Assembly (NCBI RefSeq): GCF_027594425.1
Contig: NZ_CP115159.1
Location: 1,601,001-1,665,000 of the forward strand
Reading direction: 5' to 3'
DNA from: Zunongwangia sp. HGR-M22
GTDB lineage: Bacteria; Bacteroidota; Bacteroidia; Flavobacteriales; Flavobacteriaceae
Length of the DNA: 64,000 nucleotides
Under the pieces are notes generated by a model. The model did not search any database and was not told the DNA's origin. It saw only the letters and a program-made list of their open reading frames with translations. A program made the position numbers and the translations under genes. Below, piece after piece: positions 1-8,379 of this stretch (the stretch's first letter is position 1; each line of letters begins with the position of its first letter).

Positions 1-704
1 TTTAAATAGTTGTTTGTTTCATCTTCAATAAATTTTTCAATTAATTTATAATCTTCTGCTTTAGTGTTGAGTGTGAAATAATTCAGTTTCCAATTTTCTT
101 TTTCTTCTGAAGTGGTTTTGGCTTGCAAAATAGCCGATGAATACTGAGGTGTTTGTATATTGAAGTTAAAATAGTTAGCACATAATAAATTACTTTTATT
201 AGTGTTCATGGTAGTTATTAGTGTAGAAAGTGTTTCTTTAAGCTGATCAGGTTTTGGAATGCTTTCAAATTGAATTTGCGCATCATAATAGTCAAAATCT
301 ATAATTATACCGTTATTTTTTAAAGGAACAATCATGCTTTGTTTAATACGGTAATCTTTTTCAAATTCTTCATATTGTTCTTGAATAGAAAGTTCCTGAA
401 AACTTCCCTGTGATAAAGAATCTTGCTCTTTCATCACTTTAGCGTCAAAATGTAAACCGAACCGAATCTCTGGAATTTGTTCATCAAAAATTTCAACAGT
501 AAACATATTGGGATTCATATTGCCTTCATTCCAAAACCGGTTAAGGTTGCTAAAACCCAATTTTTGATCGGTATGTTTTTCAAGATATTGAGTTAATGTT
601 TTTGCGGCTTTTTCTTTACTCATTCCCCCAAATAATCTGGCACACGAGCTAAAACAAGCTATAACAATAGGTATTAGAATTACGATATATACTATATTTT
701 TCAT
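1..704 (-). CDS. Partial lipoprotein of unknown function, cut by the window edge
   Basis: An open frame starts at the ATG complementary to 702-704 and reads without a stop to the window edge, so at least 234 residues are present and the C-terminus lies outside. The N-terminus is a hydrophobic stretch ending in FSSCARLFGG, a plausible lipobox with Cys at about residue 21. The remainder is soluble, Lys/Glu-rich and shows no domain I recognise. It is divergent from the gene at 852, with a 28-bp perfect palindrome between the two starts. The reading frame is clear; the function is unknown. Confidence 0.75.
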   Translation of the reverse strand, partial: MKNIVYIVILIPIVIACFSSCARLFGGMSKEKAAKTLTQYLEKHTDQKLGFSNLNRFWNEGNMNPNMFTVEIFDEQIPEIRFGLHFDAKVMKEQDSLSQGSFQELSIQEQYEEFEKDYRIKQSMIVPLKNNGIIIDFDYYDAQIQFESIPKPDQLKETLSTLITTMNTNKSNLLCANYFNFNIQTPQYSSAILQAKTTSEEKENWKLNYFTLNTKAEDYKLIEKFIEDETNNYL

Positions 705-747
705 GAGCTATTTATATGAATAAACTAATTTAAATAATAAGCAAAAT

Positions 748-775
748 AAAAACTCACGGAATTCCGTGAGTTTTT
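748..775. promoter_or_regulatory. 28-bp perfect palindrome between divergent genes
   Basis: The sequence is self-complementary around the core CACGGAATTCCGTG, flanked by A5/T5. As RNA it would have no real loop beyond the centre, and it lies upstream of both flanking genes rather than behind either. An operator for a dimeric regulator therefore fits better than a terminator. Related half sites occur upstream of two other minus-strand genes in this block, at 2567-2581 and 15178-15190. Confidence 0.5.
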
Positions 776-851
776 ATTTTCATTAAAACAGGGCAGTTTT
801 TTTTCAGTAATAGCCAATACTTTTGAAGTATAAATTTCAATAAAAAACACC

Positions 852-1247
852 ATGGGATTACAAGAAAAAAAAACAGCAAAAGCAATTGAAGATCAGTATT
901 TAGCAGATTATCAAAAAGAAATCAACGAGATTGTAGGGAAAGAATTGCCTATAAACATTAACTGGGATACGTTTGAACTAGATTTCATGAAGTTTGTACC
1001 TAGCGTTTGTTTACAACGTCTTACCGATGCTTTTAAAGAAGTTTGTGCAGATGATATGGGCAAAGAAGCTGTACAAGAAAGCATTAATACGGTAGAGGTT
1101 TATTGCATCGCTAATGAAGGCGCAGAAGATAAAAAAGAATTAAAAATAACAGATGGTGTATTTTCGCTTACCGCTTGTTGGGGTGGCCACCACAGTGGTT
1201 ATTTCTCTGATTTGGTGATTCGTGAATTTTTAGAAAATAATTTATAA
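852..1247 (+). CDS. Small soluble protein of unknown function, 131 aa
   Basis: ATG at 852 gives 131 residues with no signal peptide or membrane segment. The N-terminal half is charged and helical (LADYQKEINEIVGKELPI), followed by NINWDTFELDF. The C-terminal part contains CWGGHHSGYFSD, and the mix looks like a compact alpha/beta cytoplasmic protein. The gene is monocistronic: a strong rho-independent terminator follows at 1271-1306. Its neighbours include a TssD-like protein, so an accessory secretion or conflict role is possible, but nothing in the sequence proves it. I do not recognise the family. Confidence 0.7.
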   Translation: MGLQEKKTAKAIEDQYLADYQKEINEIVGKELPININWDTFELDFMKFVPSVCLQRLTDAFKEVCADDMGKEAVQESINTVEVYCIANEGAEDKKELKITDGVFSLTACWGGHHSGYFSDLVIREFLENNL

Positions 1248-1270
1248 TCACTACTTTTAGTACCTTATAA

Positions 1271-1306
1271 AAAAACGGAAAGCTGATTAAGCTTTCTGTT
1301 TTTTTT
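1271..1306 (+). terminator. Rho-independent terminator
   Basis: An 11-bp stem (AAACGGAAAGC pairing with GCTTTCTGTTT, one G-U pair) with a 7-base loop is followed by a run of T. It ends the 852-1247 gene. Confidence 0.85.
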
Positions 1307-1359
1307 GCATTTTATTTGATAGTTCAATAATTGAAAAAGGAACTAAATTGTGAAACAAA

Positions 1360-1393
1360 AAAAACGCCTTTATGAAAATCATAAGACGTTTTT
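1360..1393 (-). terminator. Terminator of the minus-strand TssD-like gene
   Basis: Read on the minus strand, AAAAACGTCTTAT pairs imperfectly (one G-U pair, one bulge) with the complement of AAAAACGCCTTTAT and is followed by T residues. It lies 17 bases after the stop of the 1410-1811 gene. Confidence 0.6.
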
Positions 1394-1409
1394 ATGCTTC
1401 AATAAGCCA

Positions 1410-1811
1410 TTAATTCACTGTTACTTTATTAATGACAACTCCTTTTAAATTTGCAGAAAAATAGCCGTTTTGTTGATAACCATTATTCTCGGTAAACGAT
1501 TGATTATAGCTTTGTGCAATAGATTTTTCAAAATTGAGGGTTATATTAGGTGTATCTTCATTTTTAAAGAAAATTTTTATAACTCCAGACCAATCGCTAG
1601 GGTGGTTGGCAATCCATTCTAAAAATACTTGGTCTGGCTCGTTATTATTACAACCAGAAGCGTAGACATCTATTCTTTTTTCAGATTCATTATTTAAATC
1701 GTAAGCAGTAGAAATACTATAATCAAATTGCTGTAAGGTATATTTCTTTTGTGTGGTTTCATCTTTGTTTAAAATGAATTCTATGCGATCTATAACAGTA
1801 TTAGGTACCAT
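1410..1811 (-). CDS. TssD/Hcp-like type VI secretion tube protein family (tentative), 133 aa
   Basis: The 133-residue protein has no signal peptide. Its layout resembles Bacteroidota TssD (Hcp-like) proteins: a YTLQQFDYSISTAYDLN strand pair near residues 24-40, then FLEWIA, an aromatic/hydrophobic strand GVIKIFFKN, LNFEKSIAQSYNQSF, and a final beta strand VVINKVTVN. TssD proteins form the hexameric inner tube of T6SS, and orphan evolved copies often carry or partner with effectors. No TssB, TssC or sheath genes are visible here, so this would be an orphan copy. It is 12 bases downstream of the 229-aa gene and probably co-transcribed with it. The family call rests on pattern similarity only. 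Confidence 0.5.
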   Translation of the reverse strand: MVPNTVIDRIEFILNKDETTQKKYTLQQFDYSISTAYDLNNESEKRIDVYASGCNNNEPDQVFLEWIANHPSDWSGVIKIFFKNEDTPNITLNFEKSIAQSYNQSFTENNGYQQNGYFSANLKGVVINKVTVN

Positions 1812-1823
1812 AATATTTAAATT

Positions 1824-2513
1824 TTATAAGTTTTTTTCGATTTCGTTTTGAAGTTGAATTTTATTGAAAACACTTTTCCAGCCTTTTTCAAGATTGAAGC
1901 TAATAGTTATTGTACGTTCGTTAAGTGATACGGTGTTTTCTTCAGAAAAATTAAAATTAATCACATCAATACTTTCTGAAAAAGCTTCTTTTGCCAGGTT
2001 ATTTTCAGCAAGCGTACTTATAGTTTCTTTTATGAAAGCAATTGCTTTTTTAGCGTAGAATTTTTCGGTGTCTGTTGGGTTTTCTCCTGCATCAAATTTG
2101 ATTTTCACTTCTTTACCTAAAGATTCTTGAAGTGCTAAAACGGCAATCTTGATCTCTTTTTTTAATTGAAGCTGTGTTGGAACGTCTTTAGAATCTGGCT
2201 TAAACGGTATTTTACCATCAGATAGCAGGTGCACGTAATCTTTTACGTTTTGTAACATAATACACGATATGCTATGAAAACTTACATACTGTAAATCGGC
2301 CTCGTTATCGTACCAATTTCCTATTAAAACCATCCCTTTATCGGCATCGTAGTTTATAAAATAACCAGAAATAGTGCCATCTGTATTGCTAAAGCTAATT
2401 TTTGGCATATTTGGGTTCTCTCGTTTACGTTCGTTGTCTGCAACTTCCTGAAGTATTTTTAACACCTCACTCGTTTCTATAACTGGTAATTGTAACATTG
2501 TTTTAAAGTCCAT
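1824..2513 (-). CDS. Unknown cytoplasmic protein, 229 aa, upstream partner of the TssD-like gene
   Basis: ATG at 2513 (minus strand) gives 229 residues without export signals. The N-terminal third (VIETSEVLKILQEVADNERKR, then SNTDGTISGYFINYDADKGMVLIGNWY) looks like a small beta domain. The middle and C-terminal parts are helical and acidic, ending FNKIQLQNEIEKNL. It is the first gene of a two-gene unit with the TssD-like gene. A CACGG-containing half palindrome lies 54-68 bases upstream of the start and may be its operator. I do not recognise the family. A loading or adaptor role for the TssD-like partner is a guess from position only. Confidence 0.65.
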   Translation of the reverse strand: MDFKTMLQLPVIETSEVLKILQEVADNERKRENPNMPKISFSNTDGTISGYFINYDADKGMVLIGNWYDNEADLQYVSFHSISCIMLQNVKDYVHLLSDGKIPFKPDSKDVPTQLQLKKEIKIAVLALQESLGKEVKIKFDAGENPTDTEKFYAKKAIAFIKETISTLAENNLAKEAFSESIDVINFNFSEENTVSLNERTITISFNLEKGWKSVFNKIQLQNEIEKNL

Positions 2514-2566
2514 CGTGTATCGTATTTGTGTACTACAAATTTGGACTTTCAGCGTTGAGTTTGTAT

Positions 2567-2581
2567 ACCGGTATTCCGTGA
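2567..2581. promoter_or_regulatory. Partial copy of the CACGG palindrome upstream of the 229-aa gene
   Basis: ACCGGTATTCCGTGA matches one half (TTCCGTG) of the 748-775 palindrome and keeps the same centre spacing, with the other half degraded to CCGG. The rest of the 298-base gap from 2514 to 2811 holds no ORF I can support and should contain the divergent promoters for the 229-aa gene and the WG-repeat gene. Confidence 0.3.
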
Positions 2582-2811
2582 AATTTAAAATTCATTCTTG
2601 GGGATTTTTGACTAAACCCACTTCTTAAAAAAATCATAAACCCTGAAAATGGGGAGTATTTAGTTTCAGAAAATCAGTTTTTTTGAAGTCTAGTTGAAAT
2701 TGAAAAAATAACAGCAGTTTTGTATTAGCGTAAAGTATGGTTTTCCTACTGCAATCACTCTTTAACCTGAGTTAATAAAGTTTTAAACACCAAAGATAGA
2801 AAAGCAATAAA

Positions 2812-5196
2812 ATGAAAATCGCCCCAAATTTTAATTATTATATTTTATTACTAAGCGTAATAGGTCTTTTAAATGCTTGCGACACTTCTAAAAGCTTGTC
2901 TGAACATAAAACAGAAGCTTCTAAAACCGTGATCGATACTATGGAATTCGATAAAACGTCTCGTTTTTCTTATGGTATTGCGCGGGTAGAAAAAGATAGT
3001 AGCAGTTTTTTTATCTTCAAAAATGGGCAACCTGCATTTCAAAAATTACTGCAAGAATTCCATCCGCTAGATAGCGTAGTTCCTGTTAATGGCGGAATGG
3101 TACGATCCTATAAAAATGAAGAAAAAATAATGCGAATCGTGCAGCTTGAAAATGGAAAATATGGAATGCTGAATCACGCAGCAGAATGGAAGTTAAAACC
3201 AGAATACGATAAAATTGAATTTGTATATAATCGCTATGTGAAAATCGAAAAAGACGGAAAAATGACGTATGCCGATTCTTGGGGTAAGTTATTGGTTCCC
3301 CTAAAATACGATACGGTTCAGATCATCTCTCCCCGCTATTTTGATGTAAAAAAAAACGATAAATGGGGTATTTATGATGCTGAAAACGATAAAATAGTTA
3401 TTCCTTTTGAATATGACAAGTTTGATTATTGTAGCGGTTGTGGGCAAAAGCCAGATTATTTTTATGCTGAAAAAAATGGAAAATGGGGCGTTATTGATCT
3501 CAAGAATGAAGTTTTGGTTCCTTTTAACTACGAACACGTACACTCCAATATGCGAAGTGACGAATGGGTTGCCGCATTTAGAAAAGAAGGAAAAAACGTA
3601 ATTATAAATATTCCGCAGCAAAAAGAATTTGGAGCCCCCGAGTATGATAAATTTCAGATTGAAAACGGACACTTAATAGCCGCAAAAACCATAGATAATC
3701 AGCGTTATTATGGCGTGATTAATCGAAAAGGTAAAGAGGTAGTTCCTTTTAACTATTCAGAAATTTACAGTCCGTATTCAAGTTTTCAATCGGGGCCTTA
3801 TTTATCAATAAAAAAAGATGAAAAATTGGGAATTATTGATACGTTGGGAAATATCATTATTCCGCCAAATTATACTAAGGGTTTACGAGTGCGAGACGAT
3901 TATTTTATAACCCAAAAAAATGAAAAAGTTGGTTTACTTAATCTAAAAAATGAAGAATTATTGCCGAACGAATATGATTGGATTGATAGTGATAAAATCA
4001 CCATTAGCGAGAATAAAACAGCTTCAATCTTTAGAGTAAAAAAGAACGATAAATACGGTTTTTATTTTCCAAAAACCGCTCAACTGATGAATCCTGAGTA
4101 CGAGCATATCGAATTTTTTAGCGATCGACAGCGCAATACGTATGGTGCTCGTCCAGTAGGATTAATAAGTTTAGAAAAAGACGGGATCGATAAGTTGTAC
4201 AACATCAAGACTCGTAAAATAATTCCGGGAGATTATGCCGCATTTGAACTTCAACCGCAGCATAAAGTAATTTTAATGAAAGAAAATTATGGAGACCAAG
4301 GCCTTTATGATTTAAAAGAAAACAAGTTAATTCTACCCATAAAATATAAATCTATACAAGTTTTTAAGGATCAACCTAAGCTCATAAAAGTGGTAAAAAA
4401 AGTAGGTAATTACCAAACCCAATCGGGTCTTTTTGATGATACGGGTAAAGAAATTCTACCTATAAAGTATGCCGATATTAAACAAATTGATCCGTCAAAA
4501 TTTTTATTGCACGAAAAAGATAGCTTGTATTATATGTTTTCGGCTAAAAAGCGTAAAAAAGAAAAGCTTCCTTTTTCAAAAGTCAGTGTAAATGATAGCA
4601 CTTCCTTATTAACTGTTCGAAAAAATGAAAAATTCTATTTGTACGATTCTAAACGAAAAAAGCTTTTGTTAGAAGACGGGTATTCAAATATTCACCAATT
4701 CAGAAACGGAAATTATATCGTAATTCAAAAAGACAGCACCAATCAATTAAAATTTGGGTATGCTAATAAAGACGGAAAAATTATTGTTCCGGTAACATAC
4801 GATATCAGACGTACAGCATACTTGCCTAGTCTTGAAAACAAGCGGTATTTATTTTTGAAGAAAAAAGACAAAGCTACGGGAAATATGCTACAAGGCTTTG
4901 CGACTTTTGAAGGAAAAGTTGTAGTTCCGCCACGTTTTGATAAAGTATATCCCGATGGAAACGGAAATGGTTTTTTTACCATGAAGAATAATCACTACGG
5001 CGTTATTACGGCTGATGGAAAAGAATTATTAAAACCGCTATATATTATCGGGATTGACGGTCCTTTTAATAGTCGCACACTAGAAATGAATTTTCACTTT
5101 CCGGTCCCTTTTCAAGAAAATAATAGTTGGAAATACATGACGAAAGACGGAAAAATTTTACCCATAAAAGCGAATGATTTAATTCTGTTTCAATAG
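2812..5196 (+). CDS. WG-repeat lipoprotein, 794 aa
   Basis: ATG at 2812 opens a lipoprotein signal ending LLNAC, with lipid Cys23. The mature protein is almost wholly built of WG beta repeats (PF14903 type): units such as KNDKWGIYDAENDKIVIPFEYD, NGKWGVIDLKNEVLVPFNYE and DEKLGIIDTLGNIIIPPNY recur across about residues 75-780, at least twelve times with decay. Such repeats form beta-hairpin arrays that are presumed to bind ligands or proteins; the ligand here is unknown. It heads a four-gene run (2812-8367) in which all products are exported, with gaps of 27, -11 and about 38 bases. It should sit in the outer membrane or periplasm. The family call is firm, the role is not. Confidence 0.9.
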   Translation: MKIAPNFNYYILLLSVIGLLNACDTSKSLSEHKTEASKTVIDTMEFDKTSRFSYGIARVEKDSSSFFIFKNGQPAFQKLLQEFHPLDSVVPVNGGMVRSYKNEEKIMRIVQLENGKYGMLNHAAEWKLKPEYDKIEFVYNRYVKIEKDGKMTYADSWGKLLVPLKYDTVQIISPRYFDVKKNDKWGIYDAENDKIVIPFEYDKFDYCSGCGQKPDYFYAEKNGKWGVIDLKNEVLVPFNYEHVHSNMRSDEWVAAFRKEGKNVIINIPQQKEFGAPEYDKFQIENGHLIAAKTIDNQRYYGVINRKGKEVVPFNYSEIYSPYSSFQSGPYLSIKKDEKLGIIDTLGNIIIPPNYTKGLRVRDDYFITQKNEKVGLLNLKNEELLPNEYDWIDSDKITISENKTASIFRVKKNDKYGFYFPKTAQLMNPEYEHIEFFSDRQRNTYGARPVGLISLEKDGIDKLYNIKTRKIIPGDYAAFELQPQHKVILMKENYGDQGLYDLKENKLILPIKYKSIQVFKDQPKLIKVVKKVGNYQTQSGLFDDTGKEILPIKYADIKQIDPSKFLLHEKDSLYYMFSAKKRKKEKLPFSKVSVNDSTSLLTVRKNEKFYLYDSKRKKLLLEDGYSNIHQFRNGNYIVIQKDSTNQLKFGYANKDGKIIVPVTYDIRRTAYLPSLENKRYLFLKKKDKATGNMLQGFATFEGKVVVPPRFDKVYPDGNGNGFFTMKNNHYGVITADGKELLKPLYIIGIDGPFNSRTLEMNFHFPVPFQENNSWKYMTKDGKILPIKANDLILFQ

Positions 5197-5223
5197 AAAT
5201 CACTTTATTTTTTAAAAAATATA

Positions 5224-5790
5224 ATGCGACGTATAGCTTTATTACATCTAATTTTAGCGATATTTTTCAGTCCATTAATTTGGGCTCAGCATACCGCTTC
5301 ATTCGTAAAAGAAGCGAAAATTAACTACCAAAAAATTACTGAAAATCTTGCTAATTATAGTAATAAGACTGTACCGTTATTAGAAAATTCGGCTGAAGGC
5401 GCTACTATAACCGGGTATTATCAACATTCTCATTTAAAAATGATGAGCGCTAGTTGGTTTAGCGAAACCGGTAAAAAATCTACTGAATTTTATATTGAAC
5501 AAGGCAAACTTTTCTTTGTTTTAGAAAAGACTTACACCTACAACCGCCCTATTTATTGGGATGCTACGAAAGCAAAGAATAATGGTGATGATGAAGTTTT
5601 TGATCTTAAAAAATCGAAAATCACTGAAAACAGGGTGTATTTTAAGGATAGTAAAATTGTACTTTGGCTGAATGAAAATCAACATAAAGTTGAAGTGAGC
5701 AAACAAGTTTTTGCCGCTAAAGAAAAAGAACTTACGACACAAAATTCTCGCTTACAAAAACGATTAAAAAAACAAAAAAATGCTGATTAA
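5224..5790 (+). CDS. Secreted protein of unknown function, 188 aa
   Basis: A cleavable signal peptide (MRRIALLHLILAIFFSPLIWAQ) is followed by a 165-residue soluble domain with alternating strands (TGYYQHSHLKMMSASWF, GKLFFVLEKTYTYN, RVYFKDSKIVLWLNENQHKVE). It ends in a Lys-rich helical tail containing KEKELTTQNSRLQKRLKKQK, which may be a short coiled coil. It overlaps the next gene by 11 bases and follows the WG lipoprotein by 27 bases, so it is part of the same transcript. I recognise no family. The basic tail could contact the envelope or a partner in the run. Confidence 0.75.
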   Translation: MRRIALLHLILAIFFSPLIWAQHTASFVKEAKINYQKITENLANYSNKTVPLLENSAEGATITGYYQHSHLKMMSASWFSETGKKSTEFYIEQGKLFFVLEKTYTYNRPIYWDATKAKNNGDDEVFDLKKSKITENRVYFKDSKIVLWLNENQHKVEVSKQVFAAKEKELTTQNSRLQKRLKKQKNAD

Positions 5791-6973
5791 ACAATTAAAA
5801 AATATCTTATTCTTTTCGCTGTTTTGCTATAGTAGCCTTAGTAACGCTCAAGATGAAGATTTTGTAGGTACTTACACGCATAGTGAGATGGAGCTTGCCG
5901 AGCAAATTCATATTTTAGATTCTTATCGGTTTTCTTGGCAACAGGTTTATGGAGCGAGAAATATCGATTTAAGGGGGAAATGGGTAGTAAAAGAAGATAC
6001 GTTAGTAATAACGCTAGATCCGCTCCCTAATGATAAAAATCCCGGTCCGTTAGAAGCTGTATTAACATCCTCCGGAAATTTAAGTTTAATAAAATTTGCC
6101 GGTAAAAGTGCTCCAAAGGAAATAATCTATCGGCGTGCTACACGAAATTTATCGGAAGAAATGGCGAAAGAATTAGCGAAACCTATAGATTATTCAAAAG
6201 TTATTGCTGCGCAAAAAGATCAGTTAAAAAGACAGCAAGAAAAAGAACAAAAGCTGATGCAAAAAATCATCAAACAGCGTAAAGAATATGGTAAATACAA
6301 CGGTTTTTTTAAAAACGATGATCCTGATTTTCCTGTAATGTTAGGATTAAATGCTAAAAGAAAACAATTTATACTTTCAAAACCAGCTACTGAAAAAGGT
6401 GCGGTAAATTATTTTCAGGGAACATTTACGGTGAAAAACGATACCGCTTATGCAACTACAAGTGCAGCTCATGATGAAATTAAACTTTACGGATCAAGTT
6501 CTGAAACTATTGCTGATGATGAACTCGTAATTTATTTTAGAAAACTCGACTTGAAAAATCTTCAAGTAAAAAGTGGTGAAAATTTTGAGGAAGCTAATTT
6601 TATTTCTTCAAAAAAATTCAAAACTGAAAATGATAGCGTTCAATATGTACAGCTACAAAAAGGAGATCGTCTTTGGGTGCGTATAGGTAAAAAAGAAGCC
6701 CATATTTATAGTTTTTCGCTTCAAGATTCAAATTACAATCAACTTTTACTTCAACCAAATTACGCACACGTAGAAACCTGGGTAGAAAAACCGATTTATA
6801 TTACCGATGAAGATGAAATTAATTCACTTTACGACGGTAAAATTACTTTAAAGCTTAGCACGCCAGAACGTGTACATCCTCCATTAGGTATGATGCCGTC
6901 TACTCCCAGGTTTAATGGGAATAGGTACTTTTCTATAGATCGAGAACAGCTTTTTAAGCTTCAGAAAGACTAA
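5780..6973 (+). CDS. Secreted protein of unknown function with helical linker, 397 aa
   Basis: ATG at 5780 lies inside the end of the previous gene and starts a signal peptide (FFSLFCYSSLSNAQ). Residues 25-115 form a small beta domain (FVGTYTHSEMELAEQIHILDSYRFSW, then LRGKWVVKEDTLVITL), reminiscent of lipocalin-like copper-resistance or META folds but not identifiable. Residues 125-165 are a charged helix (QKDQLKRQQEKEQKLMQKIIKQRKEYG), probably coiled coil. A second beta domain with strands around AIYFRKLDL-like and VRIGKKEAHIYSF segments fills residues 170-390. Its job in the WG/SecD-P1 run is unknown. Confidence 0.72.
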   Translation: MLIKQLKNILFFSLFCYSSLSNAQDEDFVGTYTHSEMELAEQIHILDSYRFSWQQVYGARNIDLRGKWVVKEDTLVITLDPLPNDKNPGPLEAVLTSSGNLSLIKFAGKSAPKEIIYRRATRNLSEEMAKELAKPIDYSKVIAAQKDQLKRQQEKEQKLMQKIIKQRKEYGKYNGFFKNDDPDFPVMLGLNAKRKQFILSKPATEKGAVNYFQGTFTVKNDTAYATTSAAHDEIKLYGSSSETIADDELVIYFRKLDLKNLQVKSGENFEEANFISSKKFKTENDSVQYVQLQKGDRLWVRIGKKEAHIYSFSLQDSNYNQLLLQPNYAHVETWVEKPIYITDEDEINSLYDGKITLKLSTPERVHPPLGMMPSTPRFNGNRYFSIDREQLFKLQKD

Positions 6974-7011
6974 AATATTTTAAAAAAGTATATTGAAGGT
7001 ACTTATTTTCA

Positions 7012-8367
7012 ATAAAAAAAGTTAACATCTTTTTAAACAAGATACTTTTTATCATTCTATTTTGTAATGCTGCATTTTTGTCGGCCCAACACCAGTTGAA
7101 TGCTATTCAGCTTAATCTGCCCAAAACTGTACATTGGGAATCTAAACCGGCACGTTTTAAACAAGATTCTACGCAACGCATTCAGGCTTGGTTTAAAAAA
7201 GATAAGCAAGGAGAAAAAGCTATAGCCATAATTATTTACAGCCAAGATAAAAATATAATGAGTACCGATTTTAAAGGTACTCAACAAGCTGCGATTAATG
7301 ATTTAAAATATGGTGAAAAAGTAAGTTTGATTACCGAAAAGCAACTTGAAAACAAGTACCCATTCGCGCTTTATAGAGTCATTTTAAAAAAGAAAGAAAA
7401 AGGTAAACCCGGTTCTTATTTAATGGCTATACTAGAAACTGAAAATAGCATTCATACCATCTTTGCACGGCAAAAAGATATAGAATTATCGAATCAATTT
7501 ATAGAAACTTGGAGCACTATATTAGAACATCCTAGTATTCAAATGGCAAAAAATGAAGCACTAACAAAAACTCAAATTACTTTACATAGCTCTGAAAAAA
7601 ATGCGCTACAAAATGAAGTCGTGCAAAAGCAATTACTAAAACGCATTCAAGGTAGATTTGGTAATCATTTTTTAATAAAACCTAAAAAATTTTCACCTAA
7701 AGAAGGGAAAATAATTCTTGAACTTATCGGAAATTATACTCCCGATTCAATAAGAGAAAATTTAACTAAAGCTAATTCGTTTCAATTGCTTCCGCTATAC
7801 AGAGGTAAAAAATATGCTTCTTTTCAGAAAAAAGTCACAAAATTGTTAGCTGCTGAAGGTAAAGAAATTCAGGCTAAAACAGATTCGAGATTAGCCTATT
7901 TTGCGCGTTTACCCAAAGAAAGCAATTTGTTAACCGAAATTCAGCAATTGGTAGCCAAACAAAACTTTGCTAAAGGTATTAAGTTGCAAACCGGGCCGGA
8001 AATGGGGAGTAATGCAATCTTACTCTATTTGATAGATAGCCGAAAAGAAGTTGTAGATCAGACCCATATTCTTAAAGTAGCCGCTACTTTTAATTATAGG
8101 CAATATCCAAGTGTTCAAATAACATTTGACCGACAAGGTACAGAAAATATTGCACGATGGACGCAGAACAACGCACCACAATATTTAGCATTTTCGATTA
8201 ATGATAAAATTTGGAGCGCTCCGTTTGTTAACCAAACTATACCCGGCGGCCGGCTTGAAATTACAGGTGGTTTTACGGTAGCAGATACCGAAAAAATAAA
8301 AGATTTACTCAATGATACTTACCCCATTCCTATTCGGGTAGAAGAAGTTAGGGTGATTAAGAATTAA
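7012..8367 (+). CDS. Exported stand-alone SecD P1-domain-like protein, about 451 aa, with no canonical start codon at the signal peptide
   Basis: The C-terminal 100 residues contain PSVQITFDRQGTENIARW, QYLAFSINDKIWSAPFV and RLEITGGFTVADTEKIKDLL, in the order and spacing of the SecD P1 head (AVSLTFDxxGxxxFAxxT, LAIVLDGKVxSAPVI, GQISGxFTxEEAxxLA). An earlier segment (LLKRIQGRFGNHFLIKPKKF, GKIILELIGNYTPDSIRENL) resembles the P1 base. No transmembrane channel segments follow, so this is not SecD itself. The only ATG/GTG/TTG in the 5' region is TTG at 7078, but in-frame codons upstream encode KKVNIFLNKILFIILFCNAAFLSAQ, a good signal peptide. The codon at its head (7012) is ATA. It is the last gene of the 2812-8367 run. 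I infer an exported chaperone- or scaffold-like protein. Confidence 0.7.
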   Translation: MKKVNIFLNKILFIILFCNAAFLSAQHQLNAIQLNLPKTVHWESKPARFKQDSTQRIQAWFKKDKQGEKAIAIIIYSQDKNIMSTDFKGTQQAAINDLKYGEKVSLITEKQLENKYPFALYRVILKKKEKGKPGSYLMAILETENSIHTIFARQKDIELSNQFIETWSTILEHPSIQMAKNEALTKTQITLHSSEKNALQNEVVQKQLLKRIQGRFGNHFLIKPKKFSPKEGKIILELIGNYTPDSIRENLTKANSFQLLPLYRGKKYASFQKKVTKLLAAEGKEIQAKTDSRLAYFARLPKESNLLTEIQQLVAKQNFAKGIKLQTGPEMGSNAILLYLIDSRKEVVDQTHILKVAATFNYRQYPSVQITFDRQGTENIARWTQNNAPQYLAFSINDKIWSAPFVNQTIPGGRLEITGGFTVADTEKIKDLLNDTYPIPIRVEEVRVIKN

Positions 8368-8379
8368 TTATAAACAATT

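Noticed and set aside
748-775. Rho-independent terminator
   Set aside because: It lies upstream of both divergent genes, has no loop, and so ends no known transcript. An operator is more likely.
3301-3672. Minus-strand frame of 123 codons inside the WG-repeat gene
   Set aside because: It is the shadow of the periodic WG repeats on the other strand. Its own product is a low-complexity Phe/Ile-rich string.
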